DNA from: Vibrio ezurae NBRC 102218
GTDB taxonomy: Bacteria; Pseudomonadota; Gammaproteobacteria; Enterobacterales; Vibrionaceae
Direction: 5' to 3'
NCBI RefSeq assembly: GCF_000467185.1
Contig: NZ_BATM01000005.1
Coordinates: 62,001 to 126,000, forward strand
Length of the DNA: 64,000 bases
The notes beneath the pieces were generated by a model. That model made no database searches. It worked only from the letters and a program-made list of their open reading frames with translations, and was not told where the DNA came from. Made by a program: the position numbers and the translations under genes. The number at the start of each line of letters is the position of its first letter. Within the stretch, counting starts at the first letter, position 1. Positions 10,271 through 19,693 of this stretch are shown piece after piece.

Positions 10271-11731
10271 ATGAAAGCAGCATTACAACTTAAATTTGGT
10301 CAGCAACTTGCCATGACCCCACAACTGCAACAAGCAATCCGCTTATTGCAGTTGTCGAGTATCGAGCTTCAACAAGAGATCCAGCAGGCATTAGACTCTA
10401 ATCCTTTGTTGCAAGTAGCCGAAGATACTGCGCAAAACGAAACGACCTCCGACGCCTCCGACACACAAAAAGAAACGCCTCAACAAGAGAGCTCAGAGCC
10501 TAGCGCACAAGACAGTTCCGAATTAATGGCCTCTAACTCCATTAGCGAGGAACTGGCTGTCGATACTTCATGGGAAGACGTGTATAGCTCAAACTCAGGC
10601 AACACTGGCATCGCTCTTGATGATGAGCTTCCTATTTATCAAGGGGAAACCCAGACAAATCTTTTTGATCATTTATTGTGGCAATTAGAGCTCACTCCTT
10701 TTTCTGAAACAGACCACGCTATCGCCATTGCCATTATTGATGCCATTGACGACCAAGGTTTCTTAACGCTTTCCACCGCTGACATTACCGCGAGCTTATC
10801 ACTTCCTGATGTTGAAGAAGATGAAACCGTCGCCGTTCTAAAACGTATTCAACAATTTGAACCGCTCGGTGTCGGCTCTCGTAATCTACAAGAATGCCTA
10901 TTATTGCAACTGCATGCGTTACCAGATGAGACGCCCCGCAAGCAGCAAGCGTGTGAAATTTTAGAAAACCATATCGAACATTTAGCAAATCGCGACTACA
11001 AATTAATCATTAAAGACACTAAGCTCAAAGAAAGTGAATTGATCTCTATATTGCAACTCATTCAGCAATTAGATCCTCGACCGGGCAGCAAAATTGGTCA
11101 CAATGATATTGAATACGTAGTTCCAGATATCAATGTGATCAAAGTGAATGGCAAATGGACTGTATTTCTTAATAATACGGATATGCCAAAACTTGAAGTT
11201 AATCAACATTACGCCACCATTACAGGGGCAAATAGCGATGATAATCAGTATATAAAAGATCAACTTCAAGAAGCTAAGTGGTTAATCAAGAGTCTTGAGA
11301 GTCGTAGTGATACTCTGCTTAAGGTAGCAAAGTGCATTGTTGAAACTCAGCAAGAATTCTTTGAGAAGGGCGAAGAAGCAATGCAGCCCATGATTTTAAA
11401 TGATGTTGCCGAAGCCATTGATATGCATGAATCGACAATATCACGTGTCACAACTCAGAAATATATGCACACACCGCGCGGTATTTTTGAACTAAAATAT
11501 TTTTTCTCTAGTCATGTAAGTAATGACGATGGAGAAGATAAGTCCTCTACGGCAATTCGTGCACTGATTAAAAAATTGGTCGCCGAAGAGAACACAGCTA
11601 AACCATTGAGCGATAATAAAATTACCGCTCTACTCGCTGAACAAGAGGTCAAGGTTGCAAGACGCACAGTGGCTAAATACCGAGAATCATTAGGTATCGC
11701 CCCCTCTAGTCAACGAAAACGCCTAGTTTAG
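10271..11731 (+). CDS. rpoN: RNA polymerase sigma-54 factor RpoN
   Basis: Alternative sigma factor used with enhancer-binding proteins; in vibrios it governs flagellar, nitrogen and other genes. Region I at the N-terminus is Gln/Leu-rich (Q-Q-A-I-R-L-L-Q-L), an acidic region II follows (about residues 50-120), then the core-binding and HTH domains and the C-terminal RpoN box A-R-R-T-V-A-K-Y-R at about residues 459-470. The 486-residue length is normal. It is followed closely by hpf and ptsN, the classic rpoN cluster. Confidence 0.97.
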   Translation: MKAALQLKFGQQLAMTPQLQQAIRLLQLSSIELQQEIQQALDSNPLLQVAEDTAQNETTSDASDTQKETPQQESSEPSAQDSSELMASNSISEELAVDTSWEDVYSSNSGNTGIALDDELPIYQGETQTNLFDHLLWQLELTPFSETDHAIAIAIIDAIDDQGFLTLSTADITASLSLPDVEEDETVAVLKRIQQFEPLGVGSRNLQECLLLQLHALPDETPRKQQACEILENHIEHLANRDYKLIIKDTKLKESELISILQLIQQLDPRPGSKIGHNDIEYVVPDINVIKVNGKWTVFLNNTDMPKLEVNQHYATITGANSDDNQYIKDQLQEAKWLIKSLESRSDTLLKVAKCIVETQQEFFEKGEEAMQPMILNDVAEAIDMHESTISRVTTQKYMHTPRGIFELKYFFSSHVSNDDGEDKSSTAIRALIKKLVAEENTAKPLSDNKITALLAEQEVKVARRTVAKYRESLGIAPSSQRKRLV

Positions 11732-11752
11732 GCATCAACAGAAGGAACGCTT

Positions 11753-12040
11753 ATGCAAATTAATATCACTGGTCACCATGTAGAACTTACAGAGTCACTT
11801 CAAGAGTACGTTGATACTAAGTTTCAGAAACTCGAGCGTTTCTTTGAACACATTACTAACGTTCAAGTTATTTTAAAACTTGAAAAAGTTAACCATATTG
11901 CGGAAGCTACGCTACACGTAAGCCAAGGCGACATTCATGCTACCGCTGAAGAAGAAAATATGTATGCAGCCATTGACTCATTAGTCGATAAGCTTGTTCG
12001 TCAGCTGACCAAGCATAAAGAGAAGTTAAGTAGTCATTAA
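11753..12040 (+). CDS. hpf: ribosome hibernation-promoting factor HPF (short form)
   Basis: A 95-residue ribosome-associated protein of the short HPF/YfiA family, which binds the 30S decoding region and promotes 100S dimer formation with RMF in stationary phase. It begins M-Q-I-N-I-T-G-H-H, carries the dsRBD-like beta-alpha fold with conserved H-V-S and A-T-A-E-E motifs, and ends in the usual basic helix. It sits between rpoN and ptsN with 21 and 2 bp gaps. Confidence 0.95.
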   Translation: MQINITGHHVELTESLQEYVDTKFQKLERFFEHITNVQVILKLEKVNHIAEATLHVSQGDIHATAEEENMYAAIDSLVDKLVRQLTKHKEKLSSH

Positions 12041-12042
12041 CC

Positions 12043-12510
12043 ATGCAAATTAATCAAGTATTGTCTTTGGACTGCACCAAAAGTGCGGTCCATTGTACAA
12101 GTAAAAAACGCGCTCTAGAGCTCATTAGCCAAATTGCAGCCACCCACACAGGCCAAGATTCTACGGATCTATTTGAATGTATGCTCGGCAGAGAAAAGCT
12201 AGGCAGTACAGGAATTGGCAACGGTATTGCCATTCCACATGCTCGAATGAGCAATTCAGACCAAGCCATTGCCGTCTTACTACAGTGTGATGAAGCGATC
12301 GAATTTGATGCTATCGACAATCGTCCTGTTGATTTGTTGTTTGCTCTGCTCGTCCCAGAAAACCAATGCAAAGAACACTTAAAAACACTCTCTTGTATGG
12401 CTGAACGCTTAAATGACAAGAAAGTGCTCAAGCAGCTTCGTCACGCAAAATCCGATGAAGAACTGTTTGAAATTATGGTGGCAGAATCCATTGAGTGTCC
12501 AAAAGGATAA
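12043..12510 (+). CDS. ptsN: nitrogen-related PTS enzyme IIA (EIIA-Ntr)
   Basis: Phosphocarrier of the regulatory nitrogen PTS; its phosphorylation state controls potassium transport and other processes rather than sugar uptake. The fructose-type EIIA domain fills the 155 residues, with the phosphorylated histidine at about residue 66 in G-I-A-I-P-H-A-R. Npr (13381) and RapZ lie immediately downstream, as in E. coli. The rapZ start follows after 4 bp. Confidence 0.96.
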   Translation: MQINQVLSLDCTKSAVHCTSKKRALELISQIAATHTGQDSTDLFECMLGREKLGSTGIGNGIAIPHARMSNSDQAIAVLLQCDEAIEFDAIDNRPVDLLFALLVPENQCKEHLKTLSCMAERLNDKKVLKQLRHAKSDEELFEIMVAESIECPKG

Positions 12511-12514
12511 GAGA

Positions 12515-13384
12515 ATGTCTGAACCACGCCAACTTGTTGTTGTTAGCGGTAATTCTGGTGGCGGAAAAAGTGTCGCACTGCGCGCTTTAGAAGACATCGG
12601 CTACTATTGTGTCGATAATCTACCCGTCGCTTTACTCACCTCTTTTGTAGAAGGCCTTAGCCCAAAGCAAACCAAAGTTGCCGTCAGTATTGATATTCGA
12701 AACTTACCTGCCAACCCAAGCCAAGTTGCCTCGATATTGACCCTGCTTGATGATTCAATACAGGTTACCGTTCTTTATCTAGAAGCGAATGAAGAAACAC
12801 TGATTAAGCGCTATAGTGAAACCCGACGCATTCACCCTCTTTCTTTAGTCGAAGATTCTCGCTCTCTACAGCAAGCGATTGTGGAAGAAAAACGTTTGTT
12901 GTCCGCTTTACGAGCGCAGGCTGATTTGATCATAGATAGCAGTAAACTCTCTATCCATGAACTCAGTGAAATGGTTCGAAAACGTATTTTGGGACGTGAC
13001 GGACAAGAGTTGGTGATGGTCTTTCAATCCTTTGGTTTTAAACATGGTCTACCCTCGGATGTTGACTATGTGTTTGATGTTCGATTTCTCCCCAACCCTC
13101 ACTGGGAAGCCGAATTAAGACCCTTAACAGGCTTAGACAAACCTATTCAAGATTATCTGTATGGGTTTGCTGATGTCGTCGAGCTAAAAGAGCAAATACA
13201 AACCTTCATCGAGCGTTGGCTTCCTTCGCTAGAAAAGAATAACCGCAGTTACCTAACCGTGGCTATTGGCTGTACAGGGGGCAAACATCGCTCTGTATTT
13301 CTAACTCAACAAATTGGCGAATACTTCCTTAATCAAGGACAACATGTTCTTATCCGTCATAATCAATTAGAGCAACATAAGTGA
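12515..13384 (+). CDS. rapZ: RNase adapter protein RapZ
   Basis: In E. coli RapZ binds glucosamine-6-phosphate and guides the small RNA GlmZ to RNase E, controlling glmS; that role here is by homology. The N-terminal P-loop is G-N-S-G-G-G-K-S at residues 12-19, and the C-terminal half has the conserved I-G-C-T-G-G-x-H-R-S-V motif. The open frame runs into ptsN, but the ATG at 12515, after AAAAGGATAAGAGA, gives 289 residues and the normal start M-S-E-P-R-Q-L. The stop overlaps the GTG start of npr by 4 bp. Confidence 0.96.
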   Translation: MSEPRQLVVVSGNSGGGKSVALRALEDIGYYCVDNLPVALLTSFVEGLSPKQTKVAVSIDIRNLPANPSQVASILTLLDDSIQVTVLYLEANEETLIKRYSETRRIHPLSLVEDSRSLQQAIVEEKRLLSALRAQADLIIDSSKLSIHELSEMVRKRILGRDGQELVMVFQSFGFKHGLPSDVDYVFDVRFLPNPHWEAELRPLTGLDKPIQDYLYGFADVVELKEQIQTFIERWLPSLEKNNRSYLTVAIGCTGGKHRSVFLTQQIGEYFLNQGQHVLIRHNQLEQHK

Positions 13385-13653
13385 TTGAATCTCGCAGACT
13401 ACTCATCATTAATAAACTGGGATTACATGCACGAGCCGCGGTCAAACTTGTCGAACTAGCACAAAGCTTTGATGCAAAAATTACCGTCAGCAATGAAGAA
13501 AATACTGCTGAAGCTGACAGCGTAATGGCACTGTTGATGCTTGAATCGTCACAAGGTGAATACGTCACAGTGACCGCAAATGGTCAACAAGCCCCACAAG
13601 CTCTGCAGGCTGTGTGCGCTCTGATTGAAGAAAAATTTGACGAAGATGAATAA
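13381..13653 (+). CDS. npr: phosphocarrier protein NPr (nitrogen PTS HPr)
   Basis: HPr-like phosphocarrier between EI-Ntr and EIIA-Ntr, 90 residues. The active-site histidine is His16 in L-G-L-H-A-R-A-A, and the regulatory-site region S-V-M-A-L-L-M-L is present. The GTG start overlaps the rapZ stop (GTGA), a coupled arrangement. Last gene of the rpoN cluster; I see no hairpin terminator before mgtE. Confidence 0.95.
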   Translation: MIESRRLLIINKLGLHARAAVKLVELAQSFDAKITVSNEENTAEADSVMALLMLESSQGEYVTVTANGQQAPQALQAVCALIEEKFDEDE

Positions 13654-13699
13654 TTTTTACGCAGTCTATGAAAATATTCGTTTTAGATTTAAGAACTGA

Positions 13700-13728
13700 T
13701 TAACCCACCGAATAAAATAGGCTAATAT
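13700..13728 (+). promoter_or_regulatory. candidate sigma-70 promoter for mgtE
   Basis: TTAACC at 13700-13705 and TAATAT at 13723-13728 are separated by 17 bp, each matching four of six consensus bases. They lie about 47 bp upstream of the mgtE ATG. Assigned by eye only; a TATAAA at about 13734 is an alternative -10. Confidence 0.4.
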
Positions 13729-13774
13729 CCTTCTATAAATTTATTTAGTGTAGACACCCAACTGGAGGCAAATA

Positions 13775-15133
13775 ATGGCGGAACAGATCGAGTTTGATCA
13801 AGCCCACCAAACGCTTCAAGAAGTAAGTGATGCGCTAGATAATGGCCGCTTTGTCTTCGTTAGACGCCAGCTCCAATCTATGGAGCCTGAAGATATTGCC
13901 CACCTTCTTGAAGCCTCACCACGCAAAAGCCGTGAAGTTCTCTGGCAACTGACAGACCCTGAAGACTACGGTGAAATCCTTGATGAACTCAGTGAAGACG
14001 TCAAAGATAACCTCGTCTCGAAAATGGCTCCCGGTAAGCTTGCTGAAGCGACCGAAGGTATGGATACCGATGACGTAGCCTACGTACTTCGAAGCTTACC
14101 TAACAAGGTTTCACGAGAAGTCCTAAGCCAAATGGACGCCGCCGATAGACTGCGTGTTGAAACGGCACTTTCTTACCCTGAAGACACCGCGGGCGGAATT
14201 ATGAATACCGACGTCACCACAATACGTGGCGACGTTGATATTGACGTTGTACTTCGTTATATGCGAATGAAAGGCGAACTTCCGGAAGCGACAGACACCT
14301 TATACGTTATTGATGATGACGATCGTTTGATCGGTAACCTCTCTTTAACCACCCTACTGACAACTCAACCTGACGTACCTGTTATCGAAGTGATGAGCCA
14401 CGCTGATGAAGCAATTGCCGTAGATCTGAGTGATACTGACGTCGCCAGCTTGTTTGAGCGTCGAAATTGGGTATCTGCACCTGTGGTCGATCAAAACCAG
14501 CATCTTGTCGGACGTATCACGATAGATGATGTGGTCGATATCATTCGTGAAGATGCTGAGCACTCAATGATGAGCTTAGCCGGTCTTGATGACGATGAAG
14601 ATACCTTTGCTCCAGTGGTCAAATCTGCTCGTCGCCGAAGCATTTGGTTAGGCGTCAATGTATTAGCCGCTCTAGCCGCAGCGTCTGTTTCCAATATGTT
14701 TGAAGCCACATTAGAACAAATGGCGGCTATCGCGGTATTAATGACCATCGTACCTTCTATGGGTGGCGTGGCAGGGAACCAAACCGTAGCGTTGGTTATT
14801 CGTGGTTTAGCTCTTGGTTATATCGGTGACAGTAACCGTAAAGAACTGCTGATGAAAGAAGCCGCCATCGGTTTTTTAAATGGCATACTTTGGGCATTAA
14901 TTATTGGTGCTATCGTGGTGTTCTGGAAACACGATTGGATGCTCGGCTTTATTATTTCCGCGGCGATGCTCACCAACCTCTTTGTCGCAGGGGTAGCCGG
15001 GGTCACGATCCCCGTCATATTAAAGAAAATGAATATCGATCCCGCTTTGGCTGGAGGAATGGCCCTAACGACCATTACCGATGTTGTTGGTTTGTCGGTA
15101 TTTTTAGGACTCGCGACGATTTTCTTACTCTAA
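13775..15133 (+). CDS. mgtE: magnesium transporter MgtE
   Basis: A 452-residue MgtE-family channel for divalent cations, mainly magnesium. Architecture is complete: acidic N-domain (about 5-130), a CBS pair (about 138-262) that gates the pore in response to cytosolic magnesium, a plug helix, and a five-helix membrane domain (about 285-450) with the conserved P-S-M-G-G-V-A-G-N-Q and I-T-D-V-V-G-L segments. A good GGAGG ribosome site precedes the ATG. It stands alone between the rpoN cluster and a bidirectional terminator. Confidence 0.96.
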   Translation: MAEQIEFDQAHQTLQEVSDALDNGRFVFVRRQLQSMEPEDIAHLLEASPRKSREVLWQLTDPEDYGEILDELSEDVKDNLVSKMAPGKLAEATEGMDTDDVAYVLRSLPNKVSREVLSQMDAADRLRVETALSYPEDTAGGIMNTDVTTIRGDVDIDVVLRYMRMKGELPEATDTLYVIDDDDRLIGNLSLTTLLTTQPDVPVIEVMSHADEAIAVDLSDTDVASLFERRNWVSAPVVDQNQHLVGRITIDDVVDIIREDAEHSMMSLAGLDDDEDTFAPVVKSARRRSIWLGVNVLAALAAASVSNMFEATLEQMAAIAVLMTIVPSMGGVAGNQTVALVIRGLALGYIGDSNRKELLMKEAAIGFLNGILWALIIGAIVVFWKHDWMLGFIISAAMLTNLFVAGVAGVTIPVILKKMNIDPALAGGMALTTITDVVGLSVFLGLATIFLL

Positions 15134-15166
15134 ACAATATCGCTCCCCTACATAGATACAGCGCAT

Positions 15167-15196
15167 AAAAAAACGAGCCAAACGGCTCGTTTTTTT
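15167..15196. terminator. bidirectional terminator between mgtE and pmbA
   Basis: A 7-bp GC-rich stem (15173-15179 with 15184-15190, loop AAAC), extended by A-runs on the left pairing with T-runs on the right. It gives a U-tract on either strand and serves the convergent genes mgtE (+) and pmbA (-). Confidence 0.92.
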
Positions 15197-15287
15197 ATTA
15201 ACGTATTTGAAATGCTCGGAACAAGGCAGAATTTTTCGAAAAGTCGTTATTCTATAATTCTAACGCCGTTATTGAGTACAATGAGGG

Positions 15288-16631
15288 TTAAATACCCGCT
15301 ACTTTCATAGATTCAATCAACATTGAACCAGTTTGAATTTGTGAGCGTGTTTCTACATCATTACCCACCGCAACAATACGTTGGAACATATCTTTTAGAT
15401 TGCCCGCAATGGTGACTTCTGAAACAGGATATTGAATCACGCCATTTTCAACCCAAAATCCAGCAGCACCGCGAGAGTAATCCCCAGTCACGCCATTCAC
15501 ACCTTGCCCCATAAGATCAGTAACCAGGAAGCCTGTACCTAGCTCTTTAAGCATGGCTTGGTAATCTTGTCCGGTTGATTGAACAAACCAGTTATGGATA
15601 CCACCTGCGTGCCCAGTAGGCGTCATATTCAGTTTACGAGCGGCGTAGCTGGTTAATAGATACGTCGCCAGTTTACCGTCAGTAATAATGTCACAGTCTT
15701 TGGTTTCAACACCTTCACTATCAAATGGCGTTGAAGCTAAGCCTCTTAAAATGTGTGGTTTCTCATTTACATTGAACCAATCAGGAAGAATTTGCTTTCC
15801 AAGATGATCAAGTAAGAATGAAGACTTACGGTACAAACTGCCACCACTAATAGCAGCGATCAAATGCCCCATCAGTCCTGTCGCCACCTCTGCCGCGAAC
15901 ATCACAGGATACTCGCCCGTTTCGATGCGTCTAGAGTCTAGGCTCTGTATCGTTCTTTCTGCGGCTTTTAAACCCACTTCTTTGGCTGACCAAAGATCGT
16001 CTGCTCTACGAGCAACGCTATAACTATAGTTACGCTCCATATCACCATTGGCACCCGAACCAATCACGCTACAGCTTACGCTGTGGCGGCTAGACGGATA
16101 GCTGGCAAGGACGCCGTGTGAGTTACCGTAAACACGAATACCAAAGTGGGAGTCATAGCTTGCACCATCACTTTGTTTGATCTTATCGCTGTACGCTAAA
16201 GCAGCTTGTTCCGCTTCAATTGCGATTTTTGCAATGTGATCGGGATTAGGTTCATCAGGATGGAAGAGATCCAAATCTTTAATCTCTTTCACCATCAATT
16301 CTGCCGGTGCAGGACCTGCACACGGATCTTCAGAGGTATACTTAGCAATATCTAATGCTGCAGCAACGGTTTGTGCTATCGCTTTTTCACTCAAGTCAGA
16401 AGTGGAGGCACTCCCCTTTCTTTGACCTCGGTAAACCGTGATACCCAGAGCGCCGTCGCTATTAAACTCGACATTCTCTACTTCACACATACGAGTGGAT
16501 ACACTCAGGCCTGTAGATTTATTGATGGCAACTTCAGCGCCATCAGCTTTGGCAGACGCCAAGACTAGGGCTTTCGCAACCGCTTCTTCTAATTCTACTT
16601 TTTGTTGGGCAATTTGTTGTCTAGCGTCCAT
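15288..16631 (-). CDS. pmbA: metalloprotease-related protein PmbA (TldE)
   Basis: Partner of TldD; in E. coli the TldD/TldE heterodimer processes peptides such as microcin B17 precursor and degrades unstructured peptides. The protein shares the TldD/PmbA fold but lacks the HExxxH metal motif found in TldD, as expected for the inactive partner. The open frame extends to 16694, but the ATG at 16631 (M-D-A-R-Q-Q-I) gives 447 residues, the family length; no strong ribosome site is visible. It is divergent from darP, and tldD is encoded nearby at 17388. Confidence 0.93.
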   Translation of the reverse strand: MDARQQIAQQKVELEEAVAKALVLASAKADGAEVAINKSTGLSVSTRMCEVENVEFNSDGALGITVYRGQRKGSASTSDLSEKAIAQTVAAALDIAKYTSEDPCAGPAPAELMVKEIKDLDLFHPDEPNPDHIAKIAIEAEQAALAYSDKIKQSDGASYDSHFGIRVYGNSHGVLASYPSSRHSVSCSVIGSGANGDMERNYSYSVARRADDLWSAKEVGLKAAERTIQSLDSRRIETGEYPVMFAAEVATGLMGHLIAAISGGSLYRKSSFLLDHLGKQILPDWFNVNEKPHILRGLASTPFDSEGVETKDCDIITDGKLATYLLTSYAARKLNMTPTGHAGGIHNWFVQSTGQDYQAMLKELGTGFLVTDLMGQGVNGVTGDYSRGAAGFWVENGVIQYPVSEVTIAGNLKDMFQRIVAVGNDVETRSQIQTGSMLIESMKVAGI

Positions 16632-16761
16632 AGTTAAATCAATTATTTGCAGGCAATTGCGTTTAGAATACCAAGCTTTTCCCATTCTCCCCAATTTGTT
16701 TGTTAAAATAACGGAAATTATGCGGAATACGCATTCAAAATTAAGTCACGAAGAGCAAATT

Positions 16762-17286
16762 ATGGCCAGAAAAAACCAGAAAGCCCCTTGGGAAGAGGAA
16801 GAAGAAATCATTTGGGTAAGTAAAACCGAAATGAAGCAAGACATGGAAGCTTTGCAAAAACTTGGCGAAGAGCTTGTGGCGCTAAAGCCAGGTATACTGG
16901 ATAAATTCCCGTTGCCAGAAGATCTTGCCGACGCCATTAAAGATGCCCAGCGCTTTAAAAACGAAGCTAAGCGTCGTCAACTGCAATACATTGGCAAAGT
17001 GATGCGTCAAATTGAGATTGAGCCAATCCAAGCTGCGCTGGATAAGCACCGTAACAAACACTCTCAGGCTTCTGCTGAATTGCATAAACTGGAAGTATTG
17101 CGTGATCGCGTTGTAGCAGAGGGAGATTCGGCAATTGAAGAAGTACTGAGCTTGTATCCAGAAGCAGACAGACAACGTCTACGTCAGTTAGCTCGTCAAG
17201 CCAATAAAGAAAAAGCCACCAGTAAGCCGCCTAAGGCATACCGCGAAATTTTCCAGATCTTAAAAGATTTGAATAACGAAGCTTAA
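16762..17286 (+). CDS. darP: ribosome biogenesis factor DarP (YjgA)
   Basis: A 174-residue highly charged alpha-helical protein of the DarP/YjgA (DUF615) family, which associates with late 50S precursors in E. coli. The frame is open further upstream but the ATG at 16762 yields M-A-R-K-N-Q and a Glu-rich start (W-E-E-E-E-E) typical of the family. Characteristic segments are I-W-V-S-K-T-E-M-K and [15 protein letters not shown]. The pmbA-darP neighbourhood is conserved in proteobacteria. Confidence 0.94.
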   Translation: MARKNQKAPWEEEEEIIWVSKTEMKQDMEALQKLGEELVALKPGILDKFPLPEDLADAIKDAQRFKNEAKRRQLQYIGKVMRQIEIEPIQAALDKHRNKHSQASAELHKLEVLRDRVVAEGDSAIEEVLSLYPEADRQRLRQLARQANKEKATSKPPKAYREIFQILKDLNNEA

Positions 17287-17294
17287 TTTCTCTC

Positions 17295-17378
17295 TTCACC
17301 CGAAATAAAGGTGAAATGAAGAAAGTCAGCGACTTTATACGCACAGTAATGATGAAACTGTCTATCACTACTGTGCGT
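17295..17378. repeat. inverted repeats between the convergent genes darP and tldD
   Basis: Two dyads: TTCACC (17295-17300) with GGTGAA (17310-17315), and a 10-bp perfect pair at 17339-17348 and 17369-17378 separated by 20 bp. They fall exactly in the gap between the two converging stop codons, so a role in 3' end formation is likely, but neither is followed by a T-run and they are not classical intrinsic terminators. Confidence 0.45.
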
Positions 17379-17387
17379 CATTAACGT

Positions 17388-18833
17388 TTACTCTGTACCA
17401 CCTACGGTAATGGTGTCCAATTTCACCGTCGGTTGACCAACGCCAACAGGAAGGCTCTGCCCTGCTTTACCGCATACGCCAACCCCTTTATCTATTTGTA
17501 AATCATTTCCGATCATAGACACTTGTTGCATCGCTTCGATACCAGAACCAATTAACGTCGCGCCTTTCACTGGGCGAGTAATCTTACCATTTTCAATCAG
17601 ATACGCTTCAGAAGCAGAAAAAACAAATTTACCCGAAGTAATATCAACCTGACCACCGGCAAAACCTGGTGCATAAATGCCTTTTTCGACAGTTGAAATA
17701 ATCTCTTCTGGGGTGTGCTGACCCGGCAACATATAGGTATTGGTCATACGAGGCATTGGCAAGTGCGCAAAAGATTCGCGGCGCCCATTCCCCGTAGGTG
17801 CAACGCCCATAAGGCGCGCATTCATCTTGTCTTGCATGTAACCTTTAAGCACACCATTTTCGATTAAGGTATTGTATTGCCCTTCAACACCTTCGTCATC
17901 GATGTTTAATGAACCACGACGATCGACCATAGTGCCGTCATCCACAATCGTACAAAGATCGGAAGTCACTTTCTCGCCTACTTTACCCGAGAAAACTGAC
18001 GATTGTTTACGGTTGAAATCGCCTTCTAAGCCATGACCAACCGCTTCATGCAACAGTACGCCCGGCCAGCCTGCACCAAGTACCACCGGCATTGTACCCG
18101 CAGGAGCGGCATCAGATTCAAGGTTCACTAATGCCAGACGAATCGCTTCATCCGCAAGATTCATTGCCACGGTTTTGCTTCCGTCCATCGCTAAGAATCG
18201 TTGATAATCATAACGACCACCACCGCCAGACGTACCACGTTCACGGCGCTCACCTCGTTGTGCTAACACGCTAATAGATAAGCGTACGAGCGGACGAATA
18301 TCAGTCGCGTAGGTACCATCGGTTGCTGCCACAAGCACTTGCTCATAAACACCGCTTAAGCTGATATTCACTTCACTTACCAAAGGTTCTTTAGTGCGGA
18401 TATACACATCAAGCTCTTTGAGTAAGTCGATTTTTTGTTGCTTTTCAAGGCTCTGTAACGGGTTAACCCCTGAATAAATTTTGCTTGAGTTGTAACGAGA
18501 AAACGTTTGAACTTGCGCCGTTTGACCTTGTTTCGCAATGCCTCGTGCTGCAATGGCCGATTGTTTCAAGCTGTCTGCTTGGATTTGATCTGAGTATGCA
18601 AACCCTGTTTTCTCACCACTGATCGCTCGAACACCAACCCCACGGTCGATATTAAATGAACCATCTTTGATAATACTGTCTTCTAATACTAGTGTTTCAT
18701 GCCAGCTCGCTTGAAAATACACATCGGCATAGTCGATATCACGAGCAGCAATTAAAGAGAGAGTGCGCTCTACATCTTGGTCCGTTAATCCACTTGGAGC
18801 CAATAGCTCTTGTTCTACGATTTCAATTGTCAT
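17388..18833 (-). CDS. tldD: metalloprotease TldD
   Basis: Catalytic subunit of the TldD/TldE protease. The metal-binding H-E-A-V-G-H lies at residues 262-267 followed by G-L-E-G-D, the family hallmark, and the C-terminal conserved cysteine/glycine-rich part G-V-C-G-K-A-G-Q is present. 481 residues is the normal length. It is the last gene of the mreB operon, starting 3 bp after the nitrilase gene, and its partner pmbA lies 0.75 kb downstream on the same strand beyond darP. Confidence 0.96.
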   Translation of the reverse strand: MTIEIVEQELLAPSGLTDQDVERTLSLIAARDIDYADVYFQASWHETLVLEDSIIKDGSFNIDRGVGVRAISGEKTGFAYSDQIQADSLKQSAIAARGIAKQGQTAQVQTFSRYNSSKIYSGVNPLQSLEKQQKIDLLKELDVYIRTKEPLVSEVNISLSGVYEQVLVAATDGTYATDIRPLVRLSISVLAQRGERRERGTSGGGGRYDYQRFLAMDGSKTVAMNLADEAIRLALVNLESDAAPAGTMPVVLGAGWPGVLLHEAVGHGLEGDFNRKQSSVFSGKVGEKVTSDLCTIVDDGTMVDRRGSLNIDDEGVEGQYNTLIENGVLKGYMQDKMNARLMGVAPTGNGRRESFAHLPMPRMTNTYMLPGQHTPEEIISTVEKGIYAPGFAGGQVDITSGKFVFSASEAYLIENGKITRPVKGATLIGSGIEAMQQVSMIGNDLQIDKGVGVCGKAGQSLPVGVGQPTVKLDTITVGGTE

Positions 18834-18836
18834 AAT

Positions 18837-19682
18837 TTACTCATTTCCCTCATCAATGATGAGGCTAAAAAATTTCTGATGTGCCGCAACAGGCATCGCC
18901 TTTCGAACGTGCTGCACTTGATGTAATTCGATATCAGCAATTAAATTGCAAGGCGTCATTGCCGCTTTGGTGATCATCTTACCCCATGGGTCGATCACCA
19001 TAGAATGCCCCCAAGTTTGTCTGCTGGCAGAGTGTTGTCCACACTGACCTACACCAATGACCCAAACTTGGTTTTCTATTGCTCTAGAACGAAGAAGCAC
19101 TTCCCAGTGCGCTTCTCCGGTGACTGCGGTAAAAGCCGCAGGCACCAAAATAATATCTGCACCACCCTCACGAAGGACGTTATAGAGAGGGGCAAATCTT
19201 AAGTCATAACAAATCGATAAGCCGAGTTTACCAAAAGGTGTCTCAACTATCTGTGGTAACTGACCATGCTCAAAACAATCAGACTCTCGGTAACTGCCAT
19301 GTCCATCCGCTACTTCAACATCAAACAAATGCATTTTCGCGTAGTGAGAGGCTAGCTCACCTTGATCGTTAAAAACTAAACTTGTCGAGTAGAGCTTATC
19401 TTTCGACGCCCGAATAGGAAAAGATCCTATCACAATCCATACGCCCAGCTCTTTTGCCAGCCTAGCGAGCTTCCCTTGCATAGGGCCCGAGCCTAACTCT
19501 TCTGCCAACTGTTGATAGCTATCGGCATTGTCAAACAACAAGCTGTTTTCTGGAGTCACAATTAACTGGCACTGCTGCTCTGCGAGCGCTCTAACCTGCT
19601 GCTCAATGTACTGGTAATTTTGCATGACATCACTACCGGATGTCATTTGCACCAAACCGACTCTTGCTTGTTCCTGCTGCAT
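18837..19682 (-). CDS. nitrilase-superfamily amidohydrolase (deaminated glutathione amidase-like)
   Basis: A 281-residue carbon-nitrogen hydrolase. The catalytic triad is visible: Glu45 in T-P-E-N, Lys116 in Y-A-K-M-H-L-F-D-V and Cys158 in I-C-Y-D-L-R-F. The H-L-F-D-V and C-Y-D-L-R-F signatures are those of the Nit1 branch, which hydrolyses deaminated glutathione, a metabolite-repair reaction; the exact substrate here is inferred. It sits 11 bp after yhdP and 3 bp before tldD, the usual place in this operon in vibrios and relatives. Confidence 0.88.
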   Translation of the reverse strand: MQQEQARVGLVQMTSGSDVMQNYQYIEQQVRALAEQQCQLIVTPENSLLFDNADSYQQLAEELGSGPMQGKLARLAKELGVWIVIGSFPIRASKDKLYSTSLVFNDQGELASHYAKMHLFDVEVADGHGSYRESDCFEHGQLPQIVETPFGKLGLSICYDLRFAPLYNVLREGGADIILVPAAFTAVTGEAHWEVLLRSRAIENQVWVIGVGQCGQHSASRQTWGHSMVIDPWGKMITKAAMTPCNLIADIELHQVQHVRKAMPVAAHQKFFSLIIDEGNE

Positions 19683-19693
19683 ATGTTGCTTCC